Made by a program: the position numbers and the translations under genes
Shown: positions 9,565-17,373 of the stretch, in pieces
Numbering within the stretch: position 1 is the stretch's first letter
Layout: each line of letters opens with the position of its first letter
The notes under the pieces: generated by a model
Seen by the model: the letters and a program-made list of their open reading frames with translations, nothing else
The model's database searches: none
Told to the model about the DNA's origin: nothing
Assembly (NCBI GenBank): GCA_964564545.1
Contig: CAZMBP010000115.1
Span: 62,001-126,000 of the forward strand
DNA: 64,000 nucleotides
Direction: 5' to 3'
Origin: CAJQQY01 sp964564545
Lineage (GTDB): Bacteria; Bacteroidota; Bacteroidia; Chitinophagales; Saprospiraceae

Positions 9565-10078
9565 CTTCTAAAAGTTTAAATTCTACTTGGTTTTTTATAA
9601 TTTTTGCTAATTCTTTTCGTCCTCTTGCCAATCTTTGTTTGACTGCTGATTCACCACTATTTTGAATTTTCATAATTTCTTTAATACTAAAACCTGTAAT
9701 CTCAAAAAGGATAATTGCTTCTTTTTGAGAGGCAGGAAGTTTAGCTAAAGATTGATATAAGAGTTCAATTTCAAATTGTTTTTCGATATAATTATTTGGA
9801 TCAGGATGTTGATTGAAAATGGCAGGTTCTTCAACATTAATAGATTTTTTTTTGCGTTTGGAGTTGGCCAAAATTCGAGTACTTATTCCAATTAGATAAC
9901 TTAAGAAGGCCTTTTCATTTTTGATCTCATCCATTTTTTTGAAAGCAATCAAAAGCGACTCATTGATTAAATCTTCGTAAGGCATATCACCAAAAGCACG
10001 TGCACGACAAAACCGTTCAAAGCGTGTATGGACGGGTTGATACAATTTTAAAAAATGCTTTTGCTTGTTGGTATTCAT
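9548..10078 (-). CDS. ECF-type RNA polymerase sigma factor
   Basis: Region 2 (about residues 18-75) carries YEDLINESLLIAFKKMDEI, the core-binding helix pattern. Region 4 (about 115-165) has LPASQKEAIILFEI and a helix-turn-helix, FSIKEIMKIQNSGESAVKQR. The 176-residue length is normal for extracytoplasmic-function sigma factors. The downstream gene overlaps it by 17 bases and encodes a membrane protein with a periplasmic domain, the usual arrangement for a sigma/anti-sigma pair. It probably drives its own operon and perhaps the secreted protein and receptor that follow. Confidence 0.9.
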   Translation of the reverse strand: MNTNKQKHFLKLYQPVHTRFERFCRARAFGDMPYEDLINESLLIAFKKMDEIKNEKAFLSYLIGISTRILANSKRKKKSINVEEPAIFNQHPDPNNYIEKQFEIELLYQSLAKLPASQKEAIILFEITGFSIKEIMKIQNSGESAVKQRLARGRKELAKIIKNQVEFKLLEDETGR

Positions 10079-10215
10079 ACTTTTTTGGCCTGTTCAAATG
10101 GTAAGTGTCAACAGTTGGCGAAAAGTTACATCAGCAAAATAAAAAATTAGGAGGGGAAGAATTTAGCAATAAATAGCAGGAGGTGATTTATATTTTGGTA
10201 GGTTAAGATAAGTTT

Positions 10216-10321
10216 GATAGGAACATAGATGGGGCGGATTTAAATGGATTAACGCGAATTTATAACCACCTCAAGAAATTTGTGTTACTCTGTTTAAATC
10301 CGCCCCATCCGTGTTCCTATC
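10216..10321. repeat. 106-bp long-palindrome element, copy 1
   Basis: Arms 10216-10244 and 10293-10321 are inverted copies matching at 27 of 29 positions (core GATGGGGCGGATTTAAA). The inner part also pairs imperfectly. It has the same layout as the element at 14062-14172, with the outer motif GATAGGAAC followed by a GGGCGGATT core. It lies between the sulfurtransferase stop and the sigma factor promoter region. Confidence 0.75.
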
Positions 10322-10332
10322 ATAACTAAAAA

Positions 10333-11178
10333 TTATTTCTCGACAGGATAATTTCCATCGCCCCATTCAGTCCATGAACCATCAAAAACAGCATTCGTAT
10401 GATGACCAGCAACTTCAGCGCCTAAGGCAATCACACAAGCTGTCATTCCTGAACCACAGGAAAAAATAACTTCTTTATTTTCTAAATCAAATGCATCATA
10501 AATTTCTTTGAGTTCAGATTCAGGAAGTAATTTTCCATCTTTGATAATTTTACCGCTGGGCAAATTTTGGCTTCCTGGGATGTGTCCACTTTTCAAATGT
10601 GCTCGTGGTTCTGGAGCGGTTCCATTAAATCTTCCTTCTGAGCGCGCATCTAAAATCGCAATATCTTTTTTATTCAAATTTGCCAAAACTTCTTCAGCGC
10701 TTTTAATCAACTTTGATTGGTAATTCGATTTGAAATTTCCTTTCTCGTAATCAAATTTGTCTTGAATTGCGATAGGTAAATTTGCATCTTTCCAAGCTGG
10801 AAAACCACCATCCAAAACCGTAACATTTTCATGCCCCATAGCTTTGAAAATCCACCAAGCACGAGGTGAAGAATAAACACCATGATGATCATAGATGACA
10901 ATCAAACTATCATTATTAATTCCAATTTGTTGAGCTTCTTGTTCAAAATATTCAGGTGAAGGCATTGTGTTGGGAAGGGTAGCTTTTTGATCTTTGAATG
11001 TGTTTTGCAAATCAAAAATACGAGCACGTGGGATGCGTTTTGTTTTGGCTTCTTCTGATAATTCTTTTTGTCCAACTTTGGTTTTGGTGGCATCAAGGAT
11101 GACCAAATTAGGATGGTTTAAGTGAGTGACAAGCCATTCAATTGAAACGGTTGGAGTGGGTAAAGTTATATTGTTCAT
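10333..11178 (-). CDS. sseA: Sulfurtransferase (3-mercaptopyruvate/thiosulfate type), two rhodanese domains
   Basis: The start is set at MNNITLPTPTVSIEWL. An upstream in-frame ATG would add 11 poorly conserved residues. There are two rhodanese domains. The inactive N-terminal one has VILDATK and the mid-section pattern PRARIFDL. The C-terminal one holds the active-site loop CGSGMTAC, whose form (CGSG(V/M)TA) is typical of 3-mercaptopyruvate sulfurtransferase. It transfers sulfane sulfur to thiophilic acceptors in the cytoplasm. At 281 residues it matches the family. It is transcribed downstream of the APH-type kinase gene with a 50-base gap. Confidence 0.88.
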   Translation of the reverse strand: MNNITLPTPTVSIEWLVTHLNHPNLVILDATKTKVGQKELSEEAKTKRIPRARIFDLQNTFKDQKATLPNTMPSPEYFEQEAQQIGINNDSLIVIYDHHGVYSSPRAWWIFKAMGHENVTVLDGGFPAWKDANLPIAIQDKFDYEKGNFKSNYQSKLIKSAEEVLANLNKKDIAILDARSEGRFNGTAPEPRAHLKSGHIPGSQNLPSGKIIKDGKLLPESELKEIYDAFDLENKEVIFSCGSGMTACVIALGAEVAGHHTNAVFDGSWTEWGDGNYPVEK

Positions 11179-11228
11179 TGATTTTATGTTTTGTAAAATT
11201 TTGGTTATCAAGTTTTTAGGTTGTTTTG

Positions 11229-12206
11229 TTAAAGTTTTAAATTATGGTAAATCCAACGTTTTATTCTTGAGTTGATAAATCCTTTGACGTAAATTTCATT
11301 AATAAAAACCGCAGAAAACCTTTCAGTTTGAAAACCTAAATAATAAAAAAGTAAAGCAGTTCCGCAAGCAGGAATCATACTTTTTTCTTCCTCCGAAATT
11401 ACTAAAATGGATTCATAACCATCATGAAAATGCTTTAGTTTTTCCTCAAATACTTTCTGATCAGGTTCGAAAAGGAAAAGCATTACAATATGAAAAGCGA
11501 TATCTAAAACTAAAAAACCATTGCCACAAAAATCAAAGTCAAATAATGTAATTTTATTGTTATGATCGATATTTAAGTTGTCCGCCCAAAGGTCTAAATG
11601 AACTGCTCCTTTCCGAATTTTAGGGTGATTTAATGCTTTGAAAAAATCAGAAATTTGGGTTTGCGTTTTTTCCAAAAAATCAAATTCAGGAGATTCAGAA
11701 TTCAGGATTTTTTTTATTTGATTAAAGGAATCAAAAAGTAAAATACGAGAAGAATAAGTAACTCTTTCTAAGTGAATTCCTTCAGCGTTTTGGTGAATTT
11801 GACCCATCATTTTTCCAATCTTAAAATGAAAATCAGAGGAAAGGTTTAATTGCTTTTTCCCATCGGCATAAGAAAAAAGAACGCCAAATCTTTTGCCTTC
11901 CGGAGCATTAACTGATTGAATGTAATTTTGATTTTTATCAAAAATTGGAAATGAAACGGAGATGTTTTTTTCTTTTAATAAATTGATAAATCGTAATTCT
12001 TCTGCTATTTCATTTTCTGATCGCCAATTCAATCTATAGATTCTGAAGATGAATTTTTTAGAATTATCGTTCAATAAATAAGTGTCATTAACCCAAGTTT
12101 TGATGAGTCGACAAGAAGTGTTTTTTCCAAAATTATAAGTATCAATTAAAAATTCGCTAAGGTGAATTTCTGAAATAATTGATTGTGAGACTGGGAAATG
12201 GTTCAT
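11229..12206 (-). CDS. APH/choline-kinase-like phosphotransferase
   Basis: This is an aminoglycoside phosphotransferase (PF01636) fold. It has a nucleotide-binding N-lobe with FIFRIYRL, the Brenner motif HLDLWADNL (catalytic Asp) and the metal-binding ITLFDFDFCG, about 20 residues apart as expected. Relatives phosphorylate small alcohols such as homoserine, choline or sugars, or act as protein kinases (SrkA). Substrate specificity cannot be read from the sequence. At 325 residues it has family length. Resistance to aminoglycosides should not be inferred. Confidence 0.8.
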   Translation of the reverse strand: MNHFPVSQSIISEIHLSEFLIDTYNFGKNTSCRLIKTWVNDTYLLNDNSKKFIFRIYRLNWRSENEIAEELRFINLLKEKNISVSFPIFDKNQNYIQSVNAPEGKRFGVLFSYADGKKQLNLSSDFHFKIGKMMGQIHQNAEGIHLERVTYSSRILLFDSFNQIKKILNSESPEFDFLEKTQTQISDFFKALNHPKIRKGAVHLDLWADNLNIDHNNKITLFDFDFCGNGFLVLDIAFHIVMLFLFEPDQKVFEEKLKHFHDGYESILVISEEEKSMIPACGTALLFYYLGFQTERFSAVFINEIYVKGFINSRIKRWIYHNLKL

Positions 12207-12402
12207 GCCGCAAAAGTAACTTTTTAGAAATTCAAATATGGAAAATAATTTACATTTTGATTTTAAACAAATTAAAACATTTTTCTATCTTTAAATTACA
12301 TTACTAATTGAGAAGACTCTTCTAAATAAAGATTTTATATTATATAATTTTTCTGTTCATGTTGAGTTTTACAATCAATCTATCATAGAAAATAAAACTC
12401 GT

Positions 12403-14007
12403 ATGAGACCCTCCAAAATTATTACACTTTTTTGTTTTTTACTTGCTTCTTGTTTGGTGAATGCTCAGCAAAATCAGTTGAATGCTCGAATCTCGATTCA
12501 TAATAGTCGAGTTAATAATGGACCAATCAAATATATCAATAATATTAAAGTTAGCAATGAATTATCTCCCACCAGAATCTCCGATCACAAAGGGCGGGTT
12601 GAGTTAAATTTTAGTGATGTGGATTCTAATTCTTTAATTGATTTGAGGGTGGAAAAAAAAGGTTATGTAGTTGTCAATAAAGATGTATTAGAAAATATAC
12701 AAATTTCAAAAAATCCCTTTATTCATATTTATTTGGCAGAAGAAGGTAAGCTTGAAAAAATGGAAAAAGGCTTGTTAAAATTTAGTCTAAGAAATATGGG
12801 TGCGCGTAAAGATTCCATTTTTCATTTGCTAAATATGAAAGAAACTCCTCAGGGAGATATTGTAGAGAAATTAGAATATAATTTGGGACAAAAAATTTCA
12901 GATGAAATGGAAGCCAAATTAATATTGAATCAATGGATTGAGGATTTGGAATATGAATTACCTAGTTTGGTTCATCAAATGACTATCGTCAATTTAGATT
13001 TTGCTTCTGATAGATATAAAAAAGCGTATGAGTTTTTTATGGAAGATCAATTGGATCAAGCTATTGAAACTTTAGATGAAAAAGAATTAGATAATTCAAT
13101 TGAAAATATTTTAGCTAATATTGAAAAGGCAAAATTAAATCCTGATTCCTATCAAAAAATATTTAATATTCGAAGAATCCAAATGGACAATGTTATTGAA
13201 AGTTTTGAGCTGAAACAGACGTTTTTAAAACTTGCTTTCCGATTTATGGAAGCTGAAGATTTAAATGATAAAATAGCCCGAATGAAAAGCCTTTTTAACG
13301 ATGATGAGGAATCTGGAATGTTGGCAGAACAAAATGAACCAGAAGATGTAGAAGAGGTTGAACAAGTTGTAAATATATTGTTAGATGATACCTTACATTT
13401 AGCTTTGATCGATACAAATTGGGTTGAATTGGAATTGGATAATTTGGTTGGAAAGGGTGAAGTAGAGGAAGAAACTACAGGCCATCCTAAAGCAAAAACT
13501 ATCTTGGAAACCCTTCCATATAATCCTAACTCAAAAATGTCGGGATTAGATTTTGAGAATACTTTGTTTGTGAAAAAAGATAGAATTCCAACAGCAATTC
13601 CAATTTATGAGCAACCGACACCCGTTTTAGTTTCTGCAGAAAAGTTAATAAATACAAGTCCTAATGATTTGGTTGAAATAAAAAATGAAGACGAATGGCT
13701 AGAGTTTTCGGAAGTAGTACCACCTGAAATTTCAACTGTTTCTTCCCCAGATCCTGAAGTTAAAGAATCCTCATCATCAGAAAGTATCGTTTTTCCAGAA
13801 ATAATTGAACCTAATTATCAGTCCTATAGAATTACTAAGAAAACGAGTTTTAGACAAAAAGCAACTGCTAAATCTAAAGTGCTGAAAAGATTGAAAGTAG
13901 GGACAGAAGTAAAAGTAATTGATCAAGTAGATCGATATTGGTGTAAAGCAACTCTGAATGGAAAAGTTGGATATGTAAAAGTATTGTTACTAGAAAAGGT
14001 AGAATAG
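12403..14007 (+). CDS. Exported protein with C-terminal bacterial SH3 domain
   Basis: The N-terminal signal ends in LLASCLVNAQQ. Both a lipoprotein cleavage at Cys17 and a signal peptidase I cleavage after VNA are possible. Residues about 25-110 look like a carboxypeptidase-regulatory/Ig-type beta domain. Residues 120-310 are helical and acidic, and 310-460 form a low-complexity acidic and proline-containing linker. The last 65 residues are an SH3b domain (YRITKKTSFRQKATAKS, then VGTEVKVI and GYVKV). SH3b domains usually bind cell-wall peptides, so an envelope role is likely. The middle region matches no family I recognise. Confidence 0.65.
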   Translation: MRPSKIITLFCFLLASCLVNAQQNQLNARISIHNSRVNNGPIKYINNIKVSNELSPTRISDHKGRVELNFSDVDSNSLIDLRVEKKGYVVVNKDVLENIQISKNPFIHIYLAEEGKLEKMEKGLLKFSLRNMGARKDSIFHLLNMKETPQGDIVEKLEYNLGQKISDEMEAKLILNQWIEDLEYELPSLVHQMTIVNLDFASDRYKKAYEFFMEDQLDQAIETLDEKELDNSIENILANIEKAKLNPDSYQKIFNIRRIQMDNVIESFELKQTFLKLAFRFMEAEDLNDKIARMKSLFNDDEESGMLAEQNEPEDVEEVEQVVNILLDDTLHLALIDTNWVELELDNLVGKGEVEEETTGHPKAKTILETLPYNPNSKMSGLDFENTLFVKKDRIPTAIPIYEQPTPVLVSAEKLINTSPNDLVEIKNEDEWLEFSEVVPPEISTVSSPDPEVKESSSSESIVFPEIIEPNYQSYRITKKTSFRQKATAKSKVLKRLKVGTEVKVIDQVDRYWCKATLNGKVGYVKVLLLEKVE

Positions 14008-14061
14008 AGTTTGGCTTCTGGAGTTTTTATATTGGGTCATGTTTTTAAAGTTATTTGGAGT

Positions 14062-14172
14062 TAGATAGGAACGCGGATTGGGCGGATTTAGACGGATTAA
14101 CAAGGATTTTATCAGATCGTTGTATTATATATAATAATCCGTGTTAATCCACCCAATCCGCGTTCCTATCTA
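14062..14172. repeat. 111-bp long-palindrome element, copy 2
   Basis: Arms 14062-14087 and 14147-14172 pair at 25 of 26 positions (core ACGCGGATTGGG). Pairing continues inward through GGATTAACA(A/C)GGAT. It is closely related to the element at 10216-10321 in outer motif and layout. It lies between two convergent genes, where the hairpin could stop both transcripts. Confidence 0.8.
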
Positions 14173-14183
14173 AATTTATTCAA

Positions 14184-14876
14184 TTACCATCCATCCGCAT
14201 AATTATCCAATGCTTCTTCCCAAGAGTAAGGTTTAAACACTAGAGAATACCCTTTTGATTCTATTTTTAAATGTTCTTTTAAAACCTTCCTAATCCCACT
14301 TTTTCCTCCAAAGTCAGCCAAGAACCATTTGAATAATTGAGTGATATGAATCTCTTTTTTCTCTTCCAAAATATCAGTTTCCCCTTCCAAAAAAGAAAGC
14401 GTTGCTATTTGTAATTGGGGTTCAATTTTTTCTAAAGAGTAAAATGCTATGGGGGGACAACTCACCGCACCACAATTTAGAGCGAAGTGAATTCGATAAT
14501 CAATTTTGTTGACAGCTAATTTTTTGATTAAACTTTTGGTGAAAATATTGGGCAGAAAACCTAGTGAATATTTGTATCGATATTTTCTTAATACACCATG
14601 TTCGACATCATCTAAGCTGAAATTTTCGCCTGCAATTTTAATCAGTTTTTCTCTATAAATTTCTGGTTTGTTGATTTGATTTACTTTTCTAAAAATCTGA
14701 AAAAAAGCATTGTAAATATTTATCCAAAATGCTTTTTTGGCTGCATCATTATCTAATTCATTTTGCAATTGGGCAAGTGAATAGTTTTCTAATTGAGAAA
14801 GGAAACTATCATGAGACTGATTAGTTTTTACGGACAAAATTAATTGTTCAGATATTTTATTTATTTCCATATTCAA
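14184..14876 (-). CDS. DUF547 family protein
   Basis: It carries the DUF547 (PF04784) core: KAFWINIYNAFFQI, SLDDVEHGVLRKY and HFALNCGAVSCPP, in the usual order across residues 45-140. Members are widespread in bacteria and plants. Their enzymatic role is not established; the conserved Cys/His residues suggest a catalytic or metal site. No signal peptide is visible, so it is probably cytoplasmic. It stands alone, convergent with the SH3b gene and divergent from ccmB. Confidence 0.85.
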   Translation of the reverse strand: MNMEINKISEQLILSVKTNQSHDSFLSQLENYSLAQLQNELDNDAAKKAFWINIYNAFFQIFRKVNQINKPEIYREKLIKIAGENFSLDDVEHGVLRKYRYKYSLGFLPNIFTKSLIKKLAVNKIDYRIHFALNCGAVSCPPIAFYSLEKIEPQLQIATLSFLEGETDILEEKKEIHITQLFKWFLADFGGKSGIRKVLKEHLKIESKGYSLVFKPYSWEEALDNYADGW

Positions 14877-15111
14877 TTAAAATTTTGTTTGTTCAACAAA
14901 TGTTTCGATCATAATCAACTACCAAAAAGACGCTATTATTGTTCATTAATTGTACTACTTAGGACAAGTAAATGTAATATTTCAAAGTGAAATTTTTAAA
15001 TATCGAGGAGGCTTGGTAATCCTTTTGTAAAAAAATGAATTAGGGGAAATTCTTACCTAACAATTACCTCGAAATTTATGTAAATCCTTTAAACCAATGT
15101 AAATTCGCGGC

Positions 15112-15771
15112 ATGAATACATTTCAAGAAATATGGTTCCTTTTTCGCAAAGAATTGACACTCGAGTTTAGACAAAAGTATGCGATAAGTGGAATTTTATT
15201 ATATGTTTTTTCAACCATATTTGTAGTTTACACGTCTACCTTTGATGCAGGACCAAAGCAATGGAATATTCTATTTTGGATCATTGTATTATTCGCTAGT
15301 GTAAATACTGCAGCAAAAAGTTTTGTGCAAGAAAGTGGTACTCGGCAATTGTATTATTATTCATTGGTTAACCCAGTTGCTATTATCATTTCAAAAATGC
15401 TTTATAATACTTTGCTTTTATTAGCATTGAATTTTTTAGCGTATGGTGTTTTTAGTTTGGTTTTGGGAAGTCCTATTCGAGATCTGGAATTGTTTTTTAT
15501 CGCAATATTTTTGGCTAGTTTAGGCTTTTCGATTACGTTTACATTTATCTCAGCTATTTCTTCAAAGGCAGATAATAGTGCGAGTCTGATGGCAATTTTA
15601 GGTTTTCCCATTATTATTCCGATTTTGATGGAATTAGTGAAGGTGTCTCAAAATGCATTACCAGGAAGTTTTGATTCAGCGATCAATGAAGATATAATGA
15701 TATTGTTAGCGATTGATTTGATGTTGGGTGGAGCAGCTTTGATGTTGTTTCCATTTTTATGGAGAGACTAA
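15112..15771 (+). CDS. ccmB: Heme exporter protein CcmB
   Basis: It is a 219-residue six-helix membrane protein with the CcmB signature region LFRKELTLEFRQKYAISG at the N-terminus and FVQESGTRQLYYYSLVNP in the first cytoplasmic loop. It is the membrane subunit of the CcmABCD cytochrome c maturation complex, which releases heme-loaded CcmE using the ATPase CcmA. It is followed by ccmC and a CcmD-like gene in the same direction. No ccmA, ccmE or ccmF is in the window. Confidence 0.93.
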   Translation: MNTFQEIWFLFRKELTLEFRQKYAISGILLYVFSTIFVVYTSTFDAGPKQWNILFWIIVLFASVNTAAKSFVQESGTRQLYYYSLVNPVAIIISKMLYNTLLLLALNFLAYGVFSLVLGSPIRDLELFFIAIFLASLGFSITFTFISAISSKADNSASLMAILGFPIIIPILMELVKVSQNALPGSFDSAINEDIMILLAIDLMLGGAALMLFPFLWRD

Positions 15772-15944
15772 AACGAAGGGGAGGGCTAACAGATAATTTA
15801 TTTGCTATTAGAAACAGTAATTTTTTCATGTGATTAAAAAATGGAAAATTTAAATAAAAAATAAGTCGTCTTTTCTCATCCAAAGAAGAGGAAAAGATTT
15901 TCTCTAAAGCTAGAAAACTAAATAATTACAAACTCAAAGAAATT

Positions 15945-17003
15945 ATGGAGAAAAAATTATGGTGGAAATTATTATGCGTACCGATTTTGATGTACGTAAT
16001 TATCATGGGACTTTCCATGCCGTTGAGTCCGGGAATCACTTCCATGTCTCAATACACCACAAAGACGGGGGAAACTTTTACTGCAAAAGTTACGACCTAT
16101 AATACCTTCCACACCAAGGCGACTGAAGTCAAAGCTAGACTAAGAAAAGATAGTACGCTTTTTATTGCCGCGCAAAATGTCAAAGTAATTGATGACAATC
16201 ATATTGAAGTTACTTTTTCGATTCCGGCATTTATGCCTTCCTCCAAAGAGCAAGAAAGATTTTCGTTGGATGTAGATAATGACATTGATGGCTATGGAAC
16301 CTTGCCTGGTAAATTTATTATCAAGCAAACTACAATTGATAGTTTGCAAGGAACACAAGTATGGAAAAATACCAACTTTGGAGACCTGAGTGAACGAAGT
16401 ATGAATTTTCCGTTTAGAGGACTTTTATATGAAACGATTCGGAACACATTTTTCCATGTACCGCTATGGTTTGGGATGTTGTTTTTATTCATAGCAGCAA
16501 CTTGGAATAGCTTTATGTATCTCCGTACTCAAAATCCAGATCGAGATCGTAGAGCCGAAGTCTTCACTTTAGTTGGGTTGCTCTTTGGAGTATTAGGAAT
16601 TATAACTGGGATGATTTGGGCAAAGTCTACTTGGGGAACTTATTGGACATGGAAGGAAATCAAACTAAATATGACCGCTATCGCTTTATTGATTTACTTT
16701 GCCTATTTCGTGTTGCGTAATGCATTTGACGATTTGGAAAAACGAGCAAGAATAGCAGCTGTTTATAATGTATTTGCTTTTGTAGCGGCTTTGGTTTTGA
16801 TCAATGTAATTCCTCGAATGACCGATAGTAGTTTGCATCCAGGTAATGGTGGAAACCCTGCATTTGGAAGTGAAGACATGGATAATACTTTACGGATGGT
16901 TTTCTATCCCGCCATCATTGGGTGGACCCTTTTAGGGTTTTGGATCGCATCTATTTATTATAGAATCTTGAATATCCAAGAGAAGTATTTGGAACAAGAG
17001 TAG
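15945..17003 (+). CDS. ccmC: Heme exporter protein CcmC-like (CcsA superfamily)
   Basis: The CcmC core starts near residue 155 with HVPLWFGMLF (heme-ligand His), then the tryptophan-rich WGTYWTWKE loop, and HPGNGGNPAFG before the last helices. Compared with proteobacterial CcmC it has a roughly 120-residue periplasmic insertion between the first helix and the core (residues 35-150, beta-rich). That agrees with the longer form found in many Bacteroidota. It presents heme to CcmE in the periplasm. It is preceded by ccmB (about 170-base gap) and followed by a CcmD-like gene. Confidence 0.88.
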   Translation: MEKKLWWKLLCVPILMYVIIMGLSMPLSPGITSMSQYTTKTGETFTAKVTTYNTFHTKATEVKARLRKDSTLFIAAQNVKVIDDNHIEVTFSIPAFMPSSKEQERFSLDVDNDIDGYGTLPGKFIIKQTTIDSLQGTQVWKNTNFGDLSERSMNFPFRGLLYETIRNTFFHVPLWFGMLFLFIAATWNSFMYLRTQNPDRDRRAEVFTLVGLLFGVLGIITGMIWAKSTWGTYWTWKEIKLNMTAIALLIYFAYFVLRNAFDDLEKRARIAAVYNVFAFVAALVLINVIPRMTDSSLHPGNGGNPAFGSEDMDNTLRMVFYPAIIGWTLLGFWIASIYYRILNIQEKYLEQE

Positions 17004-17013
17004 GGGAAATTCG

Positions 17014-17087
17014 TTTTACGTTGGAGGAAGGACGATTTACGTTCTCTGTTTAGTTTAGCCATAAAACTTCTAACGTCCAACGTAAAA
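17014..17087. repeat. Inverted repeat between ccmC and ccmD-like gene
   Basis: TTTTACGTTGGA (17014-17025) is repeated inverted at 17076-17087 around a 50-base loop, and related ACGTT motifs lie inside the loop. There is no U tract. It looks like another small palindromic repeat inserted in the ccm operon. Confidence 0.45.
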
Positions 17088-17115
17088 TATTTGCCTAAAA
17101 ATAAACATTTGTTTT

Positions 17116-17147
17116 TTTGTAAAATAAAAAAAATTCACTCACATTTG
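17116..17147 (+). promoter_or_regulatory. Possible Bacteroidota-type promoter for the ccmD-like/GDH pair
   Basis: TTTG at 17116-17119 and CACATTTG at 17140-17147 approximate the Bacteroidota -33 (TTTG) and -7 (TAnnTTTG) boxes with a 20-base spacer. They lie just upstream of the ATG at 17164. The -7 box deviates at its first position. Confidence 0.3.
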
Positions 17148-17163
17148 CCAATCATTTAAAAGT

Positions 17164-17367
17164 ATGAAAAAGTTCTTATTCGCATTATTTTCTGTTTTGC
17201 TGACAGTTGATTTGTCAGCTCAAACTGAAAGCCCAGATTTCATGCATAGCACAGGAAAGATTTATGTTGTGATTGCCGTACTTGTTGCTATTTTATTAGG
17301 AATCATTGGATTTTTGGTTTATCTCGAACGTAAGCTAACCAAATTAGAATCACTTATAGAAGATTAA
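17164..17367 (+). CDS. CcmD family small membrane protein
   Basis: The 67-residue protein has an N-terminal signal-like segment (ending DLSAQ), a short periplasmic stretch, one strong membrane helix (about 33-53) and a charged cytoplasmic tail, LERKLTKLESLIED. This matches the Bacteroidota CcmD-like family found after ccmC. In the model system CcmD anchors the CcmABC complex and helps release heme-loaded CcmE. The glutamate dehydrogenase gene begins six bases after its stop, so the two are probably co-transcribed. Confidence 0.8.
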   Translation: MKKFLFALFSVLLTVDLSAQTESPDFMHSTGKIYVVIAVLVAILLGIIGFLVYLERKLTKLESLIED

Positions 17368-17373
17368 AAATCA

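Noticed and set aside
11229..12206. Aminoglycoside resistance kinase
   Set aside because: The fold is shared, but motifs do not point to antibiotic substrates and the setting is housekeeping.
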